This document shows, piece by piece, positions 34,201 to 44,710 of a stretch of 64,000 nt of DNA. Position 1 is the first letter of the stretch. Each line of letters starts with the position of its first letter. Location of the stretch: NCBI GenBank assembly GCA_025435555.1, contig JAIWWG010000019.1, positions 1-64,000 on the forward strand. Reading direction: 5' to 3'. Under the pieces are notes generated by a model that saw nothing but the letters and a program-made list of their open reading frames with translations, was not told the DNA's origin and did not search any database. Source of the DNA: Chytriomyces cf. hyalinus JEL632 (lineage: Eukaryota; Chytridiomycota; Chytridiomycetes; Chytridiales; Chytriomycetaceae). Made by a program: the position numbers and the translations under genes.

Positions 34201-34462
34201 CGTTGTTGGGATCGTGAAAGGAATGTGCAAAGCCGGGTATGATGTCGTGTCAAGAATGGCGCCGGAGAATGCGTTCCGATTGGAAGCGCAAGACATTTTG
34301 AATCAACTACACATCACGCAGAGGAGGTTGGAAGTTTATGTTGGCGAGCTGGGGAAAATGCCGCAAAGCAAGGAGGTGCGGCAGGGAATTGCGGCGACTG
34401 CCTATGACCTTGCGAAGCTGGTTAAAAACTTGGTTGCGCTGTTAGATGGGTATGAAGAGTGA
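31248..34462 (+). CDS. spa2: Spa2-like cell-polarity scaffold (GIT/Spa2 homology domains, coiled coil)
   Basis: Well-supported exons: 31248-31440, 31524 to about 31677, 31969-32253, 32323-32505, 32579-32725, 32803-33012, 33078-33290, 33391-33575, 33667-34462. Two Spa2 homology repeats open the protein: SKLRMGRLNQQQFAVFTIDL-type, and REDFHPKRNQTRQKLASLAL followed by FFELERRFPN. These bind MAPK-pathway kinases and Rab GAPs in yeast. A Pro/Gln-rich stretch, ~260 residues of coiled coil across four exons (heptads such as LSLQIEHLERDLKTT), and a conserved C-terminal helical domain (ISACKQVTESFEEFETLRS ... DLAKLVKNLVALLDGYEE) follow. The stretch 31678-31968, with a (CAA)n tract, is ambiguous: it may be intron, or code for a poly-Gln segment. 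Polarisome-type role at growth sites is inferred. Confidence 0.82.
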
Positions 34463-34800
34463 ACTTAGAGTAAATGCAATAGAGAAAGGAAATGTAGAGA
34501 CGCTACTAGAAGGGGTTGGAACGCGTGATGCTAGTTTCAGAGTGCTCAACGGATGGAAACGCCATTTTGGGTGGCTGTCTCAGATGACGCTGAGTGACGT
34601 TGTTCGCGCATAAATTTGTTCCAAAAAACTATTCTCAAAACACGAAACCAAAAAATGGGCATTGGGTGAGGCGCCCTCTCCATCACCTTCCTCTCAACCA
34701 GAGCAACTCCTGCCATCAGTGGCGCTCTCTTGGACGCTTGTGCTCCCTCTCCGTCCCATGCTCAGCACCTTTCTAATCTGCCACCTCTGTTCGCCGCAGA
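34463..34800. other. Intergenic gap before the NDUFA4-like gene
   Basis: 338 bp; spa2 3' flank and promoter of the small mitochondrial gene. No gene or repeat seen. Confidence 0.5.
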
Positions 34801-35213
34801 ATGATGACTGGTATCGCACGCAACCCACCCGTGTTGCTACTCTTTGGCGCTGTCACCTTCGGTCTCGGAATCGCGGGTGTCACTGGCTTCCACGCCATGC
34901 GCAACGACCCCACCCTCCTCTTGGTGAACAAGAAGTCGAGACCGCACCCATGGTAAAGCCATCTTTCCGTCTCTCTCCCACTGTGTGCTGGCCACCCAAC
35001 GCAACCCCTCCCCAACTCACTGCCACTTGCTGTGCCTCTGGCGCCTCCCCCACTCATTCACTCTCTTTCACTTTTTTATTATTCATCTCCATTTCTAAAT
35101 TTTTCCTCATAAAAAAAAGGCTCGACATGGACCAAAGCAAGAACATCAAGTTCTACGCCGTCAACAGCAAGTTTGACAAGCTTGAGCGCAAAGGCTACCA
35201 CGACGGCATCTGA
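34801..35213 (+). CDS. NDUFA4/MLRQ (B12D-like) respiratory-chain small subunit
   Basis: Exons 34801-34952 and 35120-35213 give an 81-aa protein; the junction makes W in HPW-LDMDQSKNIKFY. One N-terminal TM (VLLLFGAVTFGLGIAGVTGF) is followed by FHAMRNDPTLLLVNKKSRPHPW and a short hydrophilic tail. This matches the B12D/NDUFA4 family, inner-membrane proteins associated with complex IV (historically complex I). Length is typical. Two ATG codons in tandem open the frame; either could start it. Confidence 0.8.
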
Positions 35214-35482
35214 GCATCTGAGTCTGAGCATCGCACGTCTGTGTTTTGGTTCTGATGAACCCTCAGCCTTCTTTGCGGACGTTCCCCCTTTTAACGATAA
35301 TTTAAATAAAATGTTACTCGACGCCAACAAACTGGTGTGGTTATTCATGACTCCCGCATCAAAATACCCACGCCCACTCGGCTGCTGGTCGAATACTAAA
35401 AAAAAAAACTTTCGTCCGAAAACAAGACCAACATTTTATCGCCAAAAATTTAACCGCAAGAAATACAACAAAGCGCACACCA

Positions 35483-37222
35483 ATGGACTTTGACGATGAC
35501 CTCCCAGACGCAAGTGTCATTCCATCTCTCCCTAAACTCCAAAACCCACACACACACACAACAAATGCTCTCCGAACCTGGAACCCCATGAAAAGCTGAC
35601 AGGCCCACGCTTGCATACTCACACAACAGTTGCCTCCATCGCTGACACTCGAAACGCTCGAAGCACATCGAGAATCCCAAAGAGCATCCCGCACAGACCC
35701 CGACACTGCTGCTTCTCCAACCGCTCCAGCCAGCCCATCGAATGACGCGGATCCCATTCCGTTTGGCAACGACGCACCCATCCCGATCATTGAGACGCCG
35801 TTGGAAATTCCGAAAGCGAAGCGTATTCAGAAGGAGGTTGCGAGACTTGATGCAAAGAGGTTTGGGCACCCCCCTGCTTTTTTTCTATTGGACTACGTGC
35901 TCACATGTCTTGCTTTTTGTTGTCAGACTGCTTGGACCGGACGGATTGGATTCACTCGTGACTGTTGCAAAGACGATAAAACTGAAAGGAAAGAAACATG
36001 AGGTTTTTGGGGAGATGTCGTCGTTTTGTTTTTTGGTGAAATCCTGACCAAAACCTCCCTCAAAAAACACAGTTCCAAGACTTGCAACACATTTTATTCC
36101 AATATCAAAAATGGGGTCACGGTGTATTCAACAAGCTCGTGTTTAAAAGTTTTATTGAAGGAACGGAGAAGCTGTGTCGAACGAAAGAGATCAAGGTTCC
36201 CTTTGTTTTTCTTTTGTGGCTTTGCTTTGCCGACTTCAAGCCTGAAAACGTTGGTCTATATCTCCCAGATTTGGCGAGACAGGTTGCTCAGAACGGAACG
36301 ACTTCGCGCAATGGGAATTGTTGACGACGAGCGAAATGATTTCGAAAACGATCCAGTGGACACGGCAGAGGTATCCCACATTTGCCATCAAAAAAAAAAA
36401 AAACGAAAAGCGCAAACAGCCATCTGAACCAAAACGCCGCACAGATTGACAAATCAGCCAACGAAATGACTTCAATCGATGCAGCAATCCAACGTATGGA
36501 AGAACTCGACGCGACGGAGGAACAGCTGTTGATGGATATGGCGGCTGCGTTTGATGATCCCCCGAATCAGACTAAATCCGGCGAATTTGATGACATTGAT
36601 TTTGAAGCGGAAATGATGCAGCAACTGGATGTTCAAATGGGTGGTGGCGCGACGACATCATCTACTTCGAAACCTCAGTCTATACCAAAACCTTTGGTAA
36701 TTGCTTGTAGATTCAGAAAGATCTTTTGAAGCTCTCCCACAATTTCTTTGCGCAATGGTGCAGTTTTATTTACCTCTTTTTTTCTTCCTTTAGAAACAAT
36801 CGCATTTAGACGATGACGCTGAAATGGACAGAATGATTGCTGAAGCAGAGGCAGATATGCACACCACCACCACCACCACCACCACCACCGCTCCACAAAC
36901 AACTTCATCATCCACCGCTTCAAATCGCGTACAACCCAGTTCAGTTCCACCAGAGTGGGATGAGAACGACGATGAATGGTACATCTCCACTCCTGCAACA
37001 AGTACAATAAAACGCGCCCCGACGATTACACCGGCCCCGATCGAGCATGAAGCAGTCACGGCATCAAAGGTGGATACATCAGCAGTCGTGCTTGATGGAA
37101 GCTCGAAGGATCTAAAGGACTCGAATAACACAACAGCAGGTTCTATGGATTTAAATCTTGCAGGGTGTCCAACTCAAGCGGAGTTGGAAGCAATGATGGC
37201 TGAGGATTTTGATTTGGAATAA
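35483..37222 (+). CDS. csm3: Swi3/Csm3/TIPIN replication fork protection protein
   Basis: Seven exons: 35483-35515, 35630-35859, 35927-36002, 36073-36195, 36269-36370, 36445-36696, 36794-37222 (414 aa). The Swi3 domain spans exons 3-5: LLGPDGLDSLVTVAKTIKLK, KGKKHEFQDLQHILFQYQKW, FNKLVFKSFIEGTEKLCRTK, WRDRLLRTERLRAMGI. Partners Tof1/Swi1/Timeless to stabilise stalled forks and support the replication checkpoint in the nucleus. The acidic N-terminus (MDFDDDLPDAS) and C-terminal disordered half with a (Thr)9 run (CACCACC repeat at 36860-36889) are outside the domain. A start exon of only 33 nt is supported by phase and by the acidic opening common in the family. Confidence 0.88.
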
Positions 37223-37405
37223 ACACATTCACCCGGACAACATGTACAATTGAACAAATGCATCTGCATAAAAGCTGGGAACGCGCATTTTTTTAATAAC
37301 CTCTTTGGGAGTGATTTCACTTGCTGTTACCAAGCGCGACACAAGCAACGGCTATGAAAAGGCAAAACCCAAAAAAAGACACCAGCCGCGGAAACCACAG
37401 AATAG

Positions 37406-38234
37406 ATGGTTGAAATCAAAAGCTTATCCGAAGTCCTTGGGAACCTTCCGTTCACAGCAAGCTTCTGCTGCTTCTATGTGCTACAAATCGTAGTATACAG
37501 TTTCCTCACAACACGTCTCCCCAAAACCTTTGGAACCGACAAACAACGCGCATGGATCCTCACGGGCCTCAACTCGGCTGTATCAACAGCAACATCGATT
37601 CCATACGTTGTATCGTTTTTCGCGGAGCTTAATGTACCATTGCCCGAACGAGGGTTTCAACAGTGGGATATCTCAACGAGTATCTTTTGCGGGTACTTTG
37701 CGGCGTATCTTGTGGCGGATATCACGCTGGGAGTGCATTTTTATCCGATGCAGATGGGCCCTTCGACAGGGTATTTCCATCATTCGCTGTATACAATCCT
37801 CATACCAATCGGATTCATGGTAAACTTTATCTACCTCAGAACACAATATCCATAACTGATCATTCTGTCATGAATTTTCATAGTTTAACCTGGCAGGAAC
37901 CTTTACACTCATGTGCTGCACCGAAATCCCAACCCTCATCATGGCCATCGGACAAATCAACCAAACGTTCCGCAGCGACTCATTGTTTGGGGCAACATAT
38001 TTTATAACGCGGATTTGTTTGCATGTCATGATTATCCAGCAGTTTGTTGTTGGGTATCCAGGGGACATATGGCTTTGGCTGTTTCCAGCGAGTTTGTTTC
38101 CGTTGCATGCGTTTTGGTTTGGGGAGTGGTGTTTGCAGCAGATTCGGTTGAGGAGGTATCGGAGTGGAGGTGAAGGCAGTGTGGTGGAGGAAGGGGTGGC
38201 GGTTGAGACTGTTGTGGTTAGTTCAAAGGAGTGA
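37406..38234 (+). CDS. TLC-domain (TRAM-LAG1-CLN8) membrane protein
   Basis: Exons 37406-37819 and 37884-38234 (254 aa). Multi-pass protein: FTASFCCFYVLQIVVYSFLT, WILTGLNSAVSTATSIPYVV, IFCGYFAAYLVADITLGVHF, STGYFHHSLYTILIPIGFMF, GTFTLMCCTEIPTLIMAIGQ and a last pair of helices. The FHHSLYTI motif after the catalytic-loop-like D-I-T, and the EIPTLIM stretch, match the TLCD/TMEM56 class rather than ceramide synthase (no Lag1 HxxHH). TLCD proteins are linked to membrane lipid composition. Substrate unknown. Confidence 0.83.
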
Positions 38235-38858
38235 TTGGGTAGAGTGCTGCGAACTGTCCTGTTTAAAAATGGTAGTTTTTTAGTTTTGAGTCCACGCCAA
38301 GAGTGACAGGGCGTGATGGAAGTAGTGCACACAAAAAAAGACTATTTGTCATAAATTCAGATTTGCCGTAACGCGGAGTCGGACTGAAGATGTGGGGGTC
38401 ACCAACTGAACTTTGACACCAACGAACGCGCGACTCGCGCTGCATTATTCAGTGTGGCTCATGCATGGCTCAGCGATGTCTCATTGCGTACGCGGCTGGC
38501 ACAGGGTGAAACCGCAAGCAGCTTGCATGCCCACTAACACCAGGCTTCACGTTTAAATTGACGCAAAAACAGAGTTCGAATCTGCGCTGGGAAGTGAGCA
38601 ACCAGCCACCACCACATCACTCACTCTTGTGCTCACCCACGCGATCAAAGATGCGTATCGTATGTGCATGTATGTCGTATGCATGCATGTCGCTCCGTCC
38701 ATCCATCCAGCAAGACACGCGCTGAATGCGAGATGGTGTCTGTCTGCTTGCTGAGCATTGGAATCCAATTAACCGTTTTAATCACACAGCCACCCTCTAA
38801 ATTTAAAATAAAGTCAAAAATAAAAAGTAAATAAAATAAATAAAATACTTTCCCAAAA
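38235..38858. other. Intergenic region
   Basis: 624 bp between two plus-strand genes. Contains a GCATGCATGTCGTATGCATGCATGTCG type cluster of TGCATGCA-like palindromes at about 38655-38695 and an A/T-rich block (AATAAAATAAATAAAATA) just upstream of the Nudix start. No gene seen. Confidence 0.5.
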
Positions 38859-40016
38859 ATGTCCTCCACAGCAAGGGCCGCCATCGAAACAAACAACGCC
38901 GTGCGCGCTGCCGTCATGCTGCAGGCTGCCGCCATCAAGAACAGGGGCTCGCTGAATCCATCCTTCGCCTACTTCTCGGCCGAAGCTGATAAAAACAGCA
39001 CTTACTCTGTCCCCCTCATCCCCAAAAAAGGCCTATCCGACGCTCTCAGCGACTCTTCTCCACAAAAGTACTTTACCGTGGCCGCCGATATGATTGTCTT
39101 TTCTTCCTGCCTCAAGTACGTGCTGATGATTTTCCGGTGCCCGCACGATAAGCGAAATGGCAGGACCTGTAAAGATGACATTCTGGACACCTCCTCGTTT
39201 CAGTACAAGGGCTGTCTTGCCACGCCTGGAGGCTTCTATGAGTGGACCAACGACAATATTAAACAGAATGGGGAGCCTGCTGGAGCAAGTGCTGACGGGA
39301 CTATCCCCGACTTTTCCATCACTGCAAACCGCGAACTTGACGAAGAATGTAACAGGCTGTTTGCTGATAACATCGCGCAGCCTTCTGCACCGACTTTTAC
39401 GGACGCGCGCTTCAACAACAACCGTGACGTGCGGTGGAGAACTTCGACCAATTACGTGCCCACGGTCGCCACGCAGTTTGCAACAACCCTCAAGAATACA
39501 GACACACTTGCAAGTCTTCCTTTCATTGCGGGTACAGACGACGCATGTGGAAATGCGTACTGGGTCGCAGTTGATATCATTGACAAGGTTTACGCGGAGC
39601 ACAAGAACGTGTTTCAAGCAATGGAAACAAGCAGTTCGAATACCGCTGAAGCAGAGTTCCAAAAGTTTATCAAGGACGCCAAGTTTCCGCTCGACGGAAA
39701 CGGTTTACCTCGAAACAAGCTTCTGAGCGAAAACATGGCTTTGAATGACTTGCGAAAAGGGGAATTCATTGTCAAATATGATGGCTCCAAAACGTATCAC
39801 TTTACGGACTTTGGATTTGACCACGTCAAGAACATTGTGTCAGCGAGGAACAGAATCCGCACGCGGGCGCAAGAGCCAGTCAAAGAACAGAAACAACAAG
39901 ACCGTATCCAAGAGCAACAGACGGTTGAAAAAAAGGACGACGTTTCTCGGTATGTGATGCCAACATTTGCGGTTGTCCTCCTTCTGGCGGTTGTGTTTGC
40001 GGCAAGGAGGAAATAG
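38859..40016 (+). CDS. Nudix-like hydrolase with C-terminal membrane anchor
   Basis: Single exon, 385 aa. A Nudix-type box can be read as PGGFYEW (residues ~127-133) and ANRELDEEC (~163-171): the Gly/Glu and RExxEE elements are kept but separated by about 20 extra residues instead of the usual seven. The last ~22 residues, VMPTFAVVLLLAVVFAARRK, form a single C-terminal TM with a basic end, the hallmark of a tail-anchored protein facing the cytosol; a Gln/Lys-rich linker precedes it. Nudix enzymes hydrolyse nucleoside-diphosphate-linked compounds; activity here depends on whether the long loop is tolerated. Flanked by unrelated genes. Confidence 0.68.
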   Translation: MSSTARAAIETNNAVRAAVMLQAAAIKNRGSLNPSFAYFSAEADKNSTYSVPLIPKKGLSDALSDSSPQKYFTVAADMIVFSSCLKYVLMIFRCPHDKRNGRTCKDDILDTSSFQYKGCLATPGGFYEWTNDNIKQNGEPAGASADGTIPDFSITANRELDEECNRLFADNIAQPSAPTFTDARFNNNRDVRWRTSTNYVPTVATQFATTLKNTDTLASLPFIAGTDDACGNAYWVAVDIIDKVYAEHKNVFQAMETSSSNTAEAEFQKFIKDAKFPLDGNGLPRNKLLSENMALNDLRKGEFIVKYDGSKTYHFTDFGFDHVKNIVSARNRIRTRAQEPVKEQKQQDRIQEQQTVEKKDDVSRYVMPTFAVVLLLAVVFAARRK

Positions 40017-40233
40017 AATGCCTCTCTCTTTGTGGTTGCGAATGGACGTCTTTTTTATATTGCGGTGGGGTATTTGCTGGCAATGGATGCGCTGTCACAC
40101 GGTGGGGCGAATACCAAAAGCGTCTGCTTCAGTTTGAATTCCGAAATCTCCTTTCAGCCCTGCAACAGCCCTCGTATCTTTTCCATCTCTCTTGTTGTAT
40201 TAAGCCAAACGTTTTTTTTTTACTTGCAATAAA

Positions 40234-40380
40234 ATGCACAGTGACAAACCCACAGCGACGGTGTTGAGGCGGAAAACAACGACTCGCACAACGACGCGGA
40301 CAACGACTCTCGCGGACGGATCTGTGGTCACGTCCACGCAAACAACGGTCTCGACAACAAAGTTGCCATCCGACGCGTAG
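40234..40380 (+). CDS. Small Thr-rich protein (48 aa), tentative
   Basis: ATG-initiated frame with repeated basic/Thr units (RRKTTTRTTTRTTTLADGSV) ending LPSDA-stop. Located between the Nudix gene and the DUF4246 gene, preceded by a T-run and a TTGCAATAAAATG context that also looks like a poly(A) signal for the upstream gene. Could equally be a 3' untranslated region or the last exon of another product. No family recognised. Confidence 0.3.
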   Translation: MHSDKPTATVLRRKTTTRTTTRTTTLADGSVVTSTQTTVSTTKLPSDA

Positions 40381-40509
40381 ATCTCATTCTCTCCTTCTCC
40401 TTTTCCTTCTCCTGTAAACCCGTTATTTTCTTCGTTTCTTTTTGTAAATGTGAATGGGGGCTGCACAAAAAATATCATTCTCAGAAAACAGTGGTCGTTT
40501 CACCCAGAA

Positions 40510-42273
40510 ATGGCACCGCAGTTCTTTGACGCAAATACCCTTGTCGAACGCCAACTCAACCATCTCGCGAGCTGGGTGCATGATCAACCCGAATGGTGGA
40601 ACGAATTAGACCTGGACAGCGAACCTGATCAAGAAGGCATCCTCACACACGATCATGTATTCCCGGACACCTGGATCGAGCCCATGCGCAAAGTTGCGAC
40701 CAATCTGACTCTCTTGCTTGACTTTAACCCTCAAAAGGTTCTGGACAAGCTGTTCCTGGCTTCCTTGGAGGACCTGTTACCGCCGCTTGTGAAGCACTTG
40801 AAAGCGACTGTGCCACACGTTTCTGAGGGCACCACTCCCACAGGCATGCTTGGCGTGATGTTACGTGACAATGCGCTGATTCCCGCGGTCCTGAATCCGC
40901 TCCAAGAATTTGCCAAGTCTACCAATCAAGCTCAGCAGAAACCGGTGGACTCGCCAACATGTCCGCTTGTACAGTTGATCAATCCGTTCTTGAATGTGGT
41001 TTCCAAGGACACGTATTGTTGCACGACGGCGAATGCGCTGTTTGCAGAGAATTTGAAGGTGCAGTTGAGCAGTGACACGTGTCTGTGGTTGCCCGCAAAA
41101 TTTGCTGTTGACACAAACGGCGGCGTAACGATCCAATCTCGCATCAACAACTTGGATCAAACAGTGCATTCAAAAGTCTACAGCGCAATCGCCGGTGCAT
41201 TCGAAACCCTCCTACCCATGTTTGAACGCGCGTTACAGGCACGGTATCAACCCCAACAGCAGCGGTTTTCAGACTTTAGAGCCAAACTCGTCCTCTCGAA
41301 TGATCACCCACTTAAATGGGAAACGGCTCGCTGCAACGAATGTTTAAAAGAAAACTTTACGGGTGCGGCTTACGCTGACAAGGACACACCCTCATTTGTG
41401 CTGTGCGAAGCTTGCTACAAGAAATGGCTCAAAACTGATACCCACGCGTTCGAAACGCACAAGTTCCACGCGCTTCAATATTCAGCAAAAGACATTGCGT
41501 ATAACCTCATTCAACCCATCAACTATCCAACGCCAATCCCACGTCTGCTTCGGAACCGCAACTTGCATGTCATCACGCGCATGCTAGATGTCCACCTAAC
41601 ACCACAAAATCCAACCTACAAAGGCTTCCCATGGCACATTGAAGGAAAATCGAATCAGCATATCGTCGCAACAGGAATCGTCTACCTCGAAACAACCAAC
41701 ATTACTCCCTCGCGACTCACATTCCAGCAACTCAACACGCGGCGGCTCAACTACTCGCCCCATTTGATGCACAAGATTCACGGGAGCGAGAGGGAAGTGG
41801 TGGATCTTTTACATGGGTTCAAGCATAACACGTCCAACGGCGCTGAAGTGATTGGACAAACGCGCGCTTTAGAAAACCGAGCTGTCGTGTTTCCAAACAT
41901 GTACCCACACAGGATCGAGTCCTTTTCATTAGTGGATCGGAGCAAGGATGGGCATCGCAAGGCGTTGGTGTTTTTCTTGGTAGATCCGCAACTGGCAAGG
42001 GAAGAAAGCGTGCCAAAAGTCATTTCATCCGAGTTTATTCCGAGGCAAGAGAAATGGTGGGTTGTCGAGACGATTATTGAATTGTTCCAGGGAGTGCTGC
42101 CACGCGAATTGTGTGCATTGATTGCGGAATATGTGCCGCATCACTCAAAGGAGGACACGGACAGTGATGCAAAGCGGATGATGAAGGAGGGGTTTGAGGT
42201 TATTGTGCAGCCAACCAAATTTGAGGTGCGAATTCACTTGTATACGAGGGGCATGTCCACAAGGATTGACTGA
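40510..42273 (+). CDS. DUF4246 family protein (predicted Fe(II)/2OG-type oxygenase)
   Basis: Single exon; start at MAPQFFDANTL (587 aa). The fungal DUF4246 pattern is clear: YKGFPWHIEGKSNQHIVATG, IVYLETTNITPSRLTFQQ, a mid-protein MHKIHGSEREVVDLL, then VVFPNMYPHRIESFSLVDRS with GHRKALVFFLVDP. The HIE and the later PH, with an Arg ten residues on, fit the His-x-Asp/Glu...His plus Arg arrangement of the double-stranded beta-helix oxygenases; this catalytic assignment is inference. A C-x2-C...C-x2-C zinc-ribbon-like segment (CNECLKEN ... LCEACYKKW) sits at residues ~275-315. It directly precedes the five-copy array with a similar motif set. Confidence 0.8.
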   Translation: MAPQFFDANTLVERQLNHLASWVHDQPEWWNELDLDSEPDQEGILTHDHVFPDTWIEPMRKVATNLTLLLDFNPQKVLDKLFLASLEDLLPPLVKHLKATVPHVSEGTTPTGMLGVMLRDNALIPAVLNPLQEFAKSTNQAQQKPVDSPTCPLVQLINPFLNVVSKDTYCCTTANALFAENLKVQLSSDTCLWLPAKFAVDTNGGVTIQSRINNLDQTVHSKVYSAIAGAFETLLPMFERALQARYQPQQQRFSDFRAKLVLSNDHPLKWETARCNECLKENFTGAAYADKDTPSFVLCEACYKKWLKTDTHAFETHKFHALQYSAKDIAYNLIQPINYPTPIPRLLRNRNLHVITRMLDVHLTPQNPTYKGFPWHIEGKSNQHIVATGIVYLETTNITPSRLTFQQLNTRRLNYSPHLMHKIHGSEREVVDLLHGFKHNTSNGAEVIGQTRALENRAVVFPNMYPHRIESFSLVDRSKDGHRKALVFFLVDPQLAREESVPKVISSEFIPRQEKWWVVETIIELFQGVLPRELCALIAEYVPHHSKEDTDSDAKRMMKEGFEVIVQPTKFEVRIHLYTRGMSTRID

Positions 42274-42370
42274 TGTTGAATGTTTGCTGGGCAGTATGAG
42301 ATATCCAAATAAAATCGCACTTTGGTATGCGAGTTCAGACAGCTTTATTTTTTTTGATACCGATGACTTG

Positions 42371-43348
42371 TCAACCCAGTGACAGGTTCTTCAAGCCGGA
42401 TAGAAACTTGTTCCCCTTCACAATGCCACAGTTGGGCTCGACACCCAACTCGCTCGGTGTGTTATGTTCTTCGTACCAGCCGGAGACCTCACTTGTGACT
42501 ATTCGAAAGAATTGTCGAAACCCAGATTTTGGCTGCGGCAGAGACTCATGCGGCGTACGATCAGTCATCCAACAAATTTCCCCAGCTTTCAACAAAGTCC
42601 CAGCCTCATTTCCTCCAATCGCTTTCCGCAAATGTCCAATATCTCCCAAATGTCCCGCAACTTTTTCATGATCCTCAATCAAACAGTCCCACACACGACA
42701 CGTGCCCGCCATATTCGATCCAAAAAAGATTCCGCCTTCCATGTTAATTTCCCCGTACCCATCCAGATCGCCGATATTGCCTCCGCCCCAGGAAAAGTTC
42801 TTGTGGTATCCATGCATCGCTATTCCAGATGGCACTCCCCACCCCGGAGACTCGATATGTAAACCCGGCCGTCTTTGCGTGGCACCTTCTTCAATGTAGC
42901 TTTCATGTACAGAGATGTACCCCACTTTCCCATGCTCCCCGGGAACACGCCGTAAACACTTTGCAACCAAAGCCGCATATCGTTTCAAGTTTGGTGGCAG
43001 AGTTTTTGTAATGTGTTTGGTGCTTCGTGGATTGTACGTGTCGTCAGGATCCACCATGTTGAACGGCATCATGTTGACATGCACCGGGATGGGTTGCCCG
43101 TGCTTGTCTTTTAGAGGAGCTGGGAAGGACATGGGGCCAGGTAGTATAAAAAGACCTGATGGAATGGGCACGTCGTATGCACTGTAGTGGAGTTTTGTGG
43201 GTGTGTCTGTGCGGTGGACGTGGCTGATCCAGGACTCTTGGACAAAGGTGATGATGAGTCGGAGGGCATCATTGTCGCGCTTGAAGATGGATAGCGGGCT
43301 GGTTTCGCTCTGGACTCCGAATAGAATGAGGGGGATGACGGGATGCAT
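42371..43348 (-). CDS. Tandem-array protein A (uncharacterised, HIE/PHES family)
   Basis: Intronless, 325 aa, first of five paralogues in the same orientation. Begins MHPVIPLILFGVQSETSPLS and shares FKRDNDALRLIITFVQESW, VNMMPF, LKRYAALVAKCLRRVPGE, RRPGLHIESPG, MAGTCRVWDCLIEDHEK, TDRTPHESLPQPKSGFRQFF with the others. It is the most divergent member: it lacks the 12-14 residues before HITKTLPPNLKRY and has SWGGGN in place of CWGGGRFGTR. The HIE...PHE...R residues are predicted iron/2-oxoglutarate ligands. Function unknown. Confidence 0.78.
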   Translation of the reverse strand: MHPVIPLILFGVQSETSPLSIFKRDNDALRLIITFVQESWISHVHRTDTPTKLHYSAYDVPIPSGLFILPGPMSFPAPLKDKHGQPIPVHVNMMPFNMVDPDDTYNPRSTKHITKTLPPNLKRYAALVAKCLRRVPGEHGKVGYISVHESYIEEGATQRRPGLHIESPGWGVPSGIAMHGYHKNFSWGGGNIGDLDGYGEINMEGGIFFGSNMAGTCRVWDCLIEDHEKVAGHLGDIGHLRKAIGGNEAGTLLKAGEICWMTDRTPHESLPQPKSGFRQFFRIVTSEVSGWYEEHNTPSELGVEPNCGIVKGNKFLSGLKNLSLG

Positions 43349-43517
43349 TTTGGTTTAATTTCGCACAAACCCCCTTTGTTGCGAATTTATCTCGCAGGCC
43401 GCTGCTTGCTGTGCCTTGGGGCAGTTTCGGACACAGTCACTGCTCCACAACAGCCATCAAACTGGAAAACAAACTTGCAGCGCGAAGTGAATACATACAC
43501 CGTCAAGTTTATTGTTG

Positions 43518-44540
43518 TCACCCGAGTATCAAGCTTTTTAGAGAAGATAGAAACTTACTTCCCTTGATAATCTGGGCGGTCGGTTCAACGCCCAGCTCGC
43601 TCGGCGTGCTATGCTCTTCGTACCAGCCAGAGACCTCACTCGTTACCAACCGGAAAAATTGTCTGAATCCCGCTTTTGGCTGCGGCAGACTCTCATGCGG
43701 CGTGCGATCAGTTATCCATGCAATCTCCCCAGCGTCCAATGAAATCCCTGCTTCGTTTCCTCCAATTGCTTTCCGCAGGTGCCCAATGTCCCCCAAATGT
43801 CCGACAACTTTCCCATGATCTTCAATCAGACAGTCCCAAACACGACACGTGTCTGCCATATTCGATGCAACAAAGATCCCTCCTTCCATATTGATTTCGC
43901 CATATTCGTCCAAGTCGCCCGCCACTCGCGTTCCAAATCTTCCTCCACCCCAACAATAGAATTTGTGGTACCCATGCACGGCAGCCCCTGGAGGCGCTGT
44001 CCCTGGCGATTCAATGTGCAGTCCTGGCCGTCTTTGCGTCTCACCCTTCTCGACATAACTTTCATGCACAGTAATATACCCGACTTTCCCCCACTCTCCC
44101 GGAACCCGGCGCAAACAAGCAGCCACAATGGCCGCATATCGTTTCAAATTGTCGGGCAGAGCTTTGGCAATATGCGCATCGCAGTACCGATGGCTATCAA
44201 ATAGTTCGTCTTGTGATCGGAGATGTGGGTCGGGATTAAACATCGTGAACGGCATCATGTTCACATTGACTGGCACAGGCAGACCATGGATGTCCTTGAA
44301 TGGCGCTGGGAATGGAATCACGCGGGGAAGCACAAAGACCCCCGCAGGGATGTATGCTTCAAAGCTGTATCGGGTGCGCTGCAGTTTGGTCGGAGTGTCT
44401 GTGCGCTTGACATGGCGGATCCACGACTCTTGGACAAGGGTGATGATGAGACGGAGGGCATCGTTGTCGCGTTTGAAGATGGAAAGCGGGCTGCTGTCGC
44501 TATGAACTCCCAGGAGAATGGCTGTGATGGCGGGATGCAT
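43518..44540 (-). CDS. Tandem-array protein B (HIE/PHES family)
   Basis: Intronless, 340 aa from the ATG at MHPAITAILLGVHSDSS; an in-frame ATG at 44636 would add 32 residues outside the alignment. Longest copy, with an extra SFEAYIPAG region and a DELFDSHRYCDAH segment. Conserved blocks: FKRDNDALRLIITLVQESW, VNVNMMPFTM, RRPGLHIESPGTAPPG, GGIFVASNMADTCRVWDC, GEIAWITDRTPHESLPQPKA, EVSGWYEEHSTPSELGVEP. Ends FLSSLKSLILG like copy A, whereas copies C-E end NKF(S/L)NA, so A and B form one subgroup. Confidence 0.78.
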   Translation of the reverse strand: MHPAITAILLGVHSDSSPLSIFKRDNDALRLIITLVQESWIRHVKRTDTPTKLQRTRYSFEAYIPAGVFVLPRVIPFPAPFKDIHGLPVPVNVNMMPFTMFNPDPHLRSQDELFDSHRYCDAHIAKALPDNLKRYAAIVAACLRRVPGEWGKVGYITVHESYVEKGETQRRPGLHIESPGTAPPGAAVHGYHKFYCWGGGRFGTRVAGDLDEYGEINMEGGIFVASNMADTCRVWDCLIEDHGKVVGHLGDIGHLRKAIGGNEAGISLDAGEIAWITDRTPHESLPQPKAGFRQFFRLVTSEVSGWYEEHSTPSELGVEPTAQIIKGSKFLSSLKSLILG

Positions 44541-44710
44541 TTCCCTTTGTGCGCTTGTGGGAGGGCCAAAATTTATCCCTTTTGGGTGCTGTGCCTTGGG
44601 AGCAAAACAAACCTTCCACGTTTTGATCACTCCCAAGAACCCGAGTTGCTGGCCCTTATATAGGAACCATTCACATACATCTGCACAAGGTGCTTATTGT
44701 CATTCATCCT

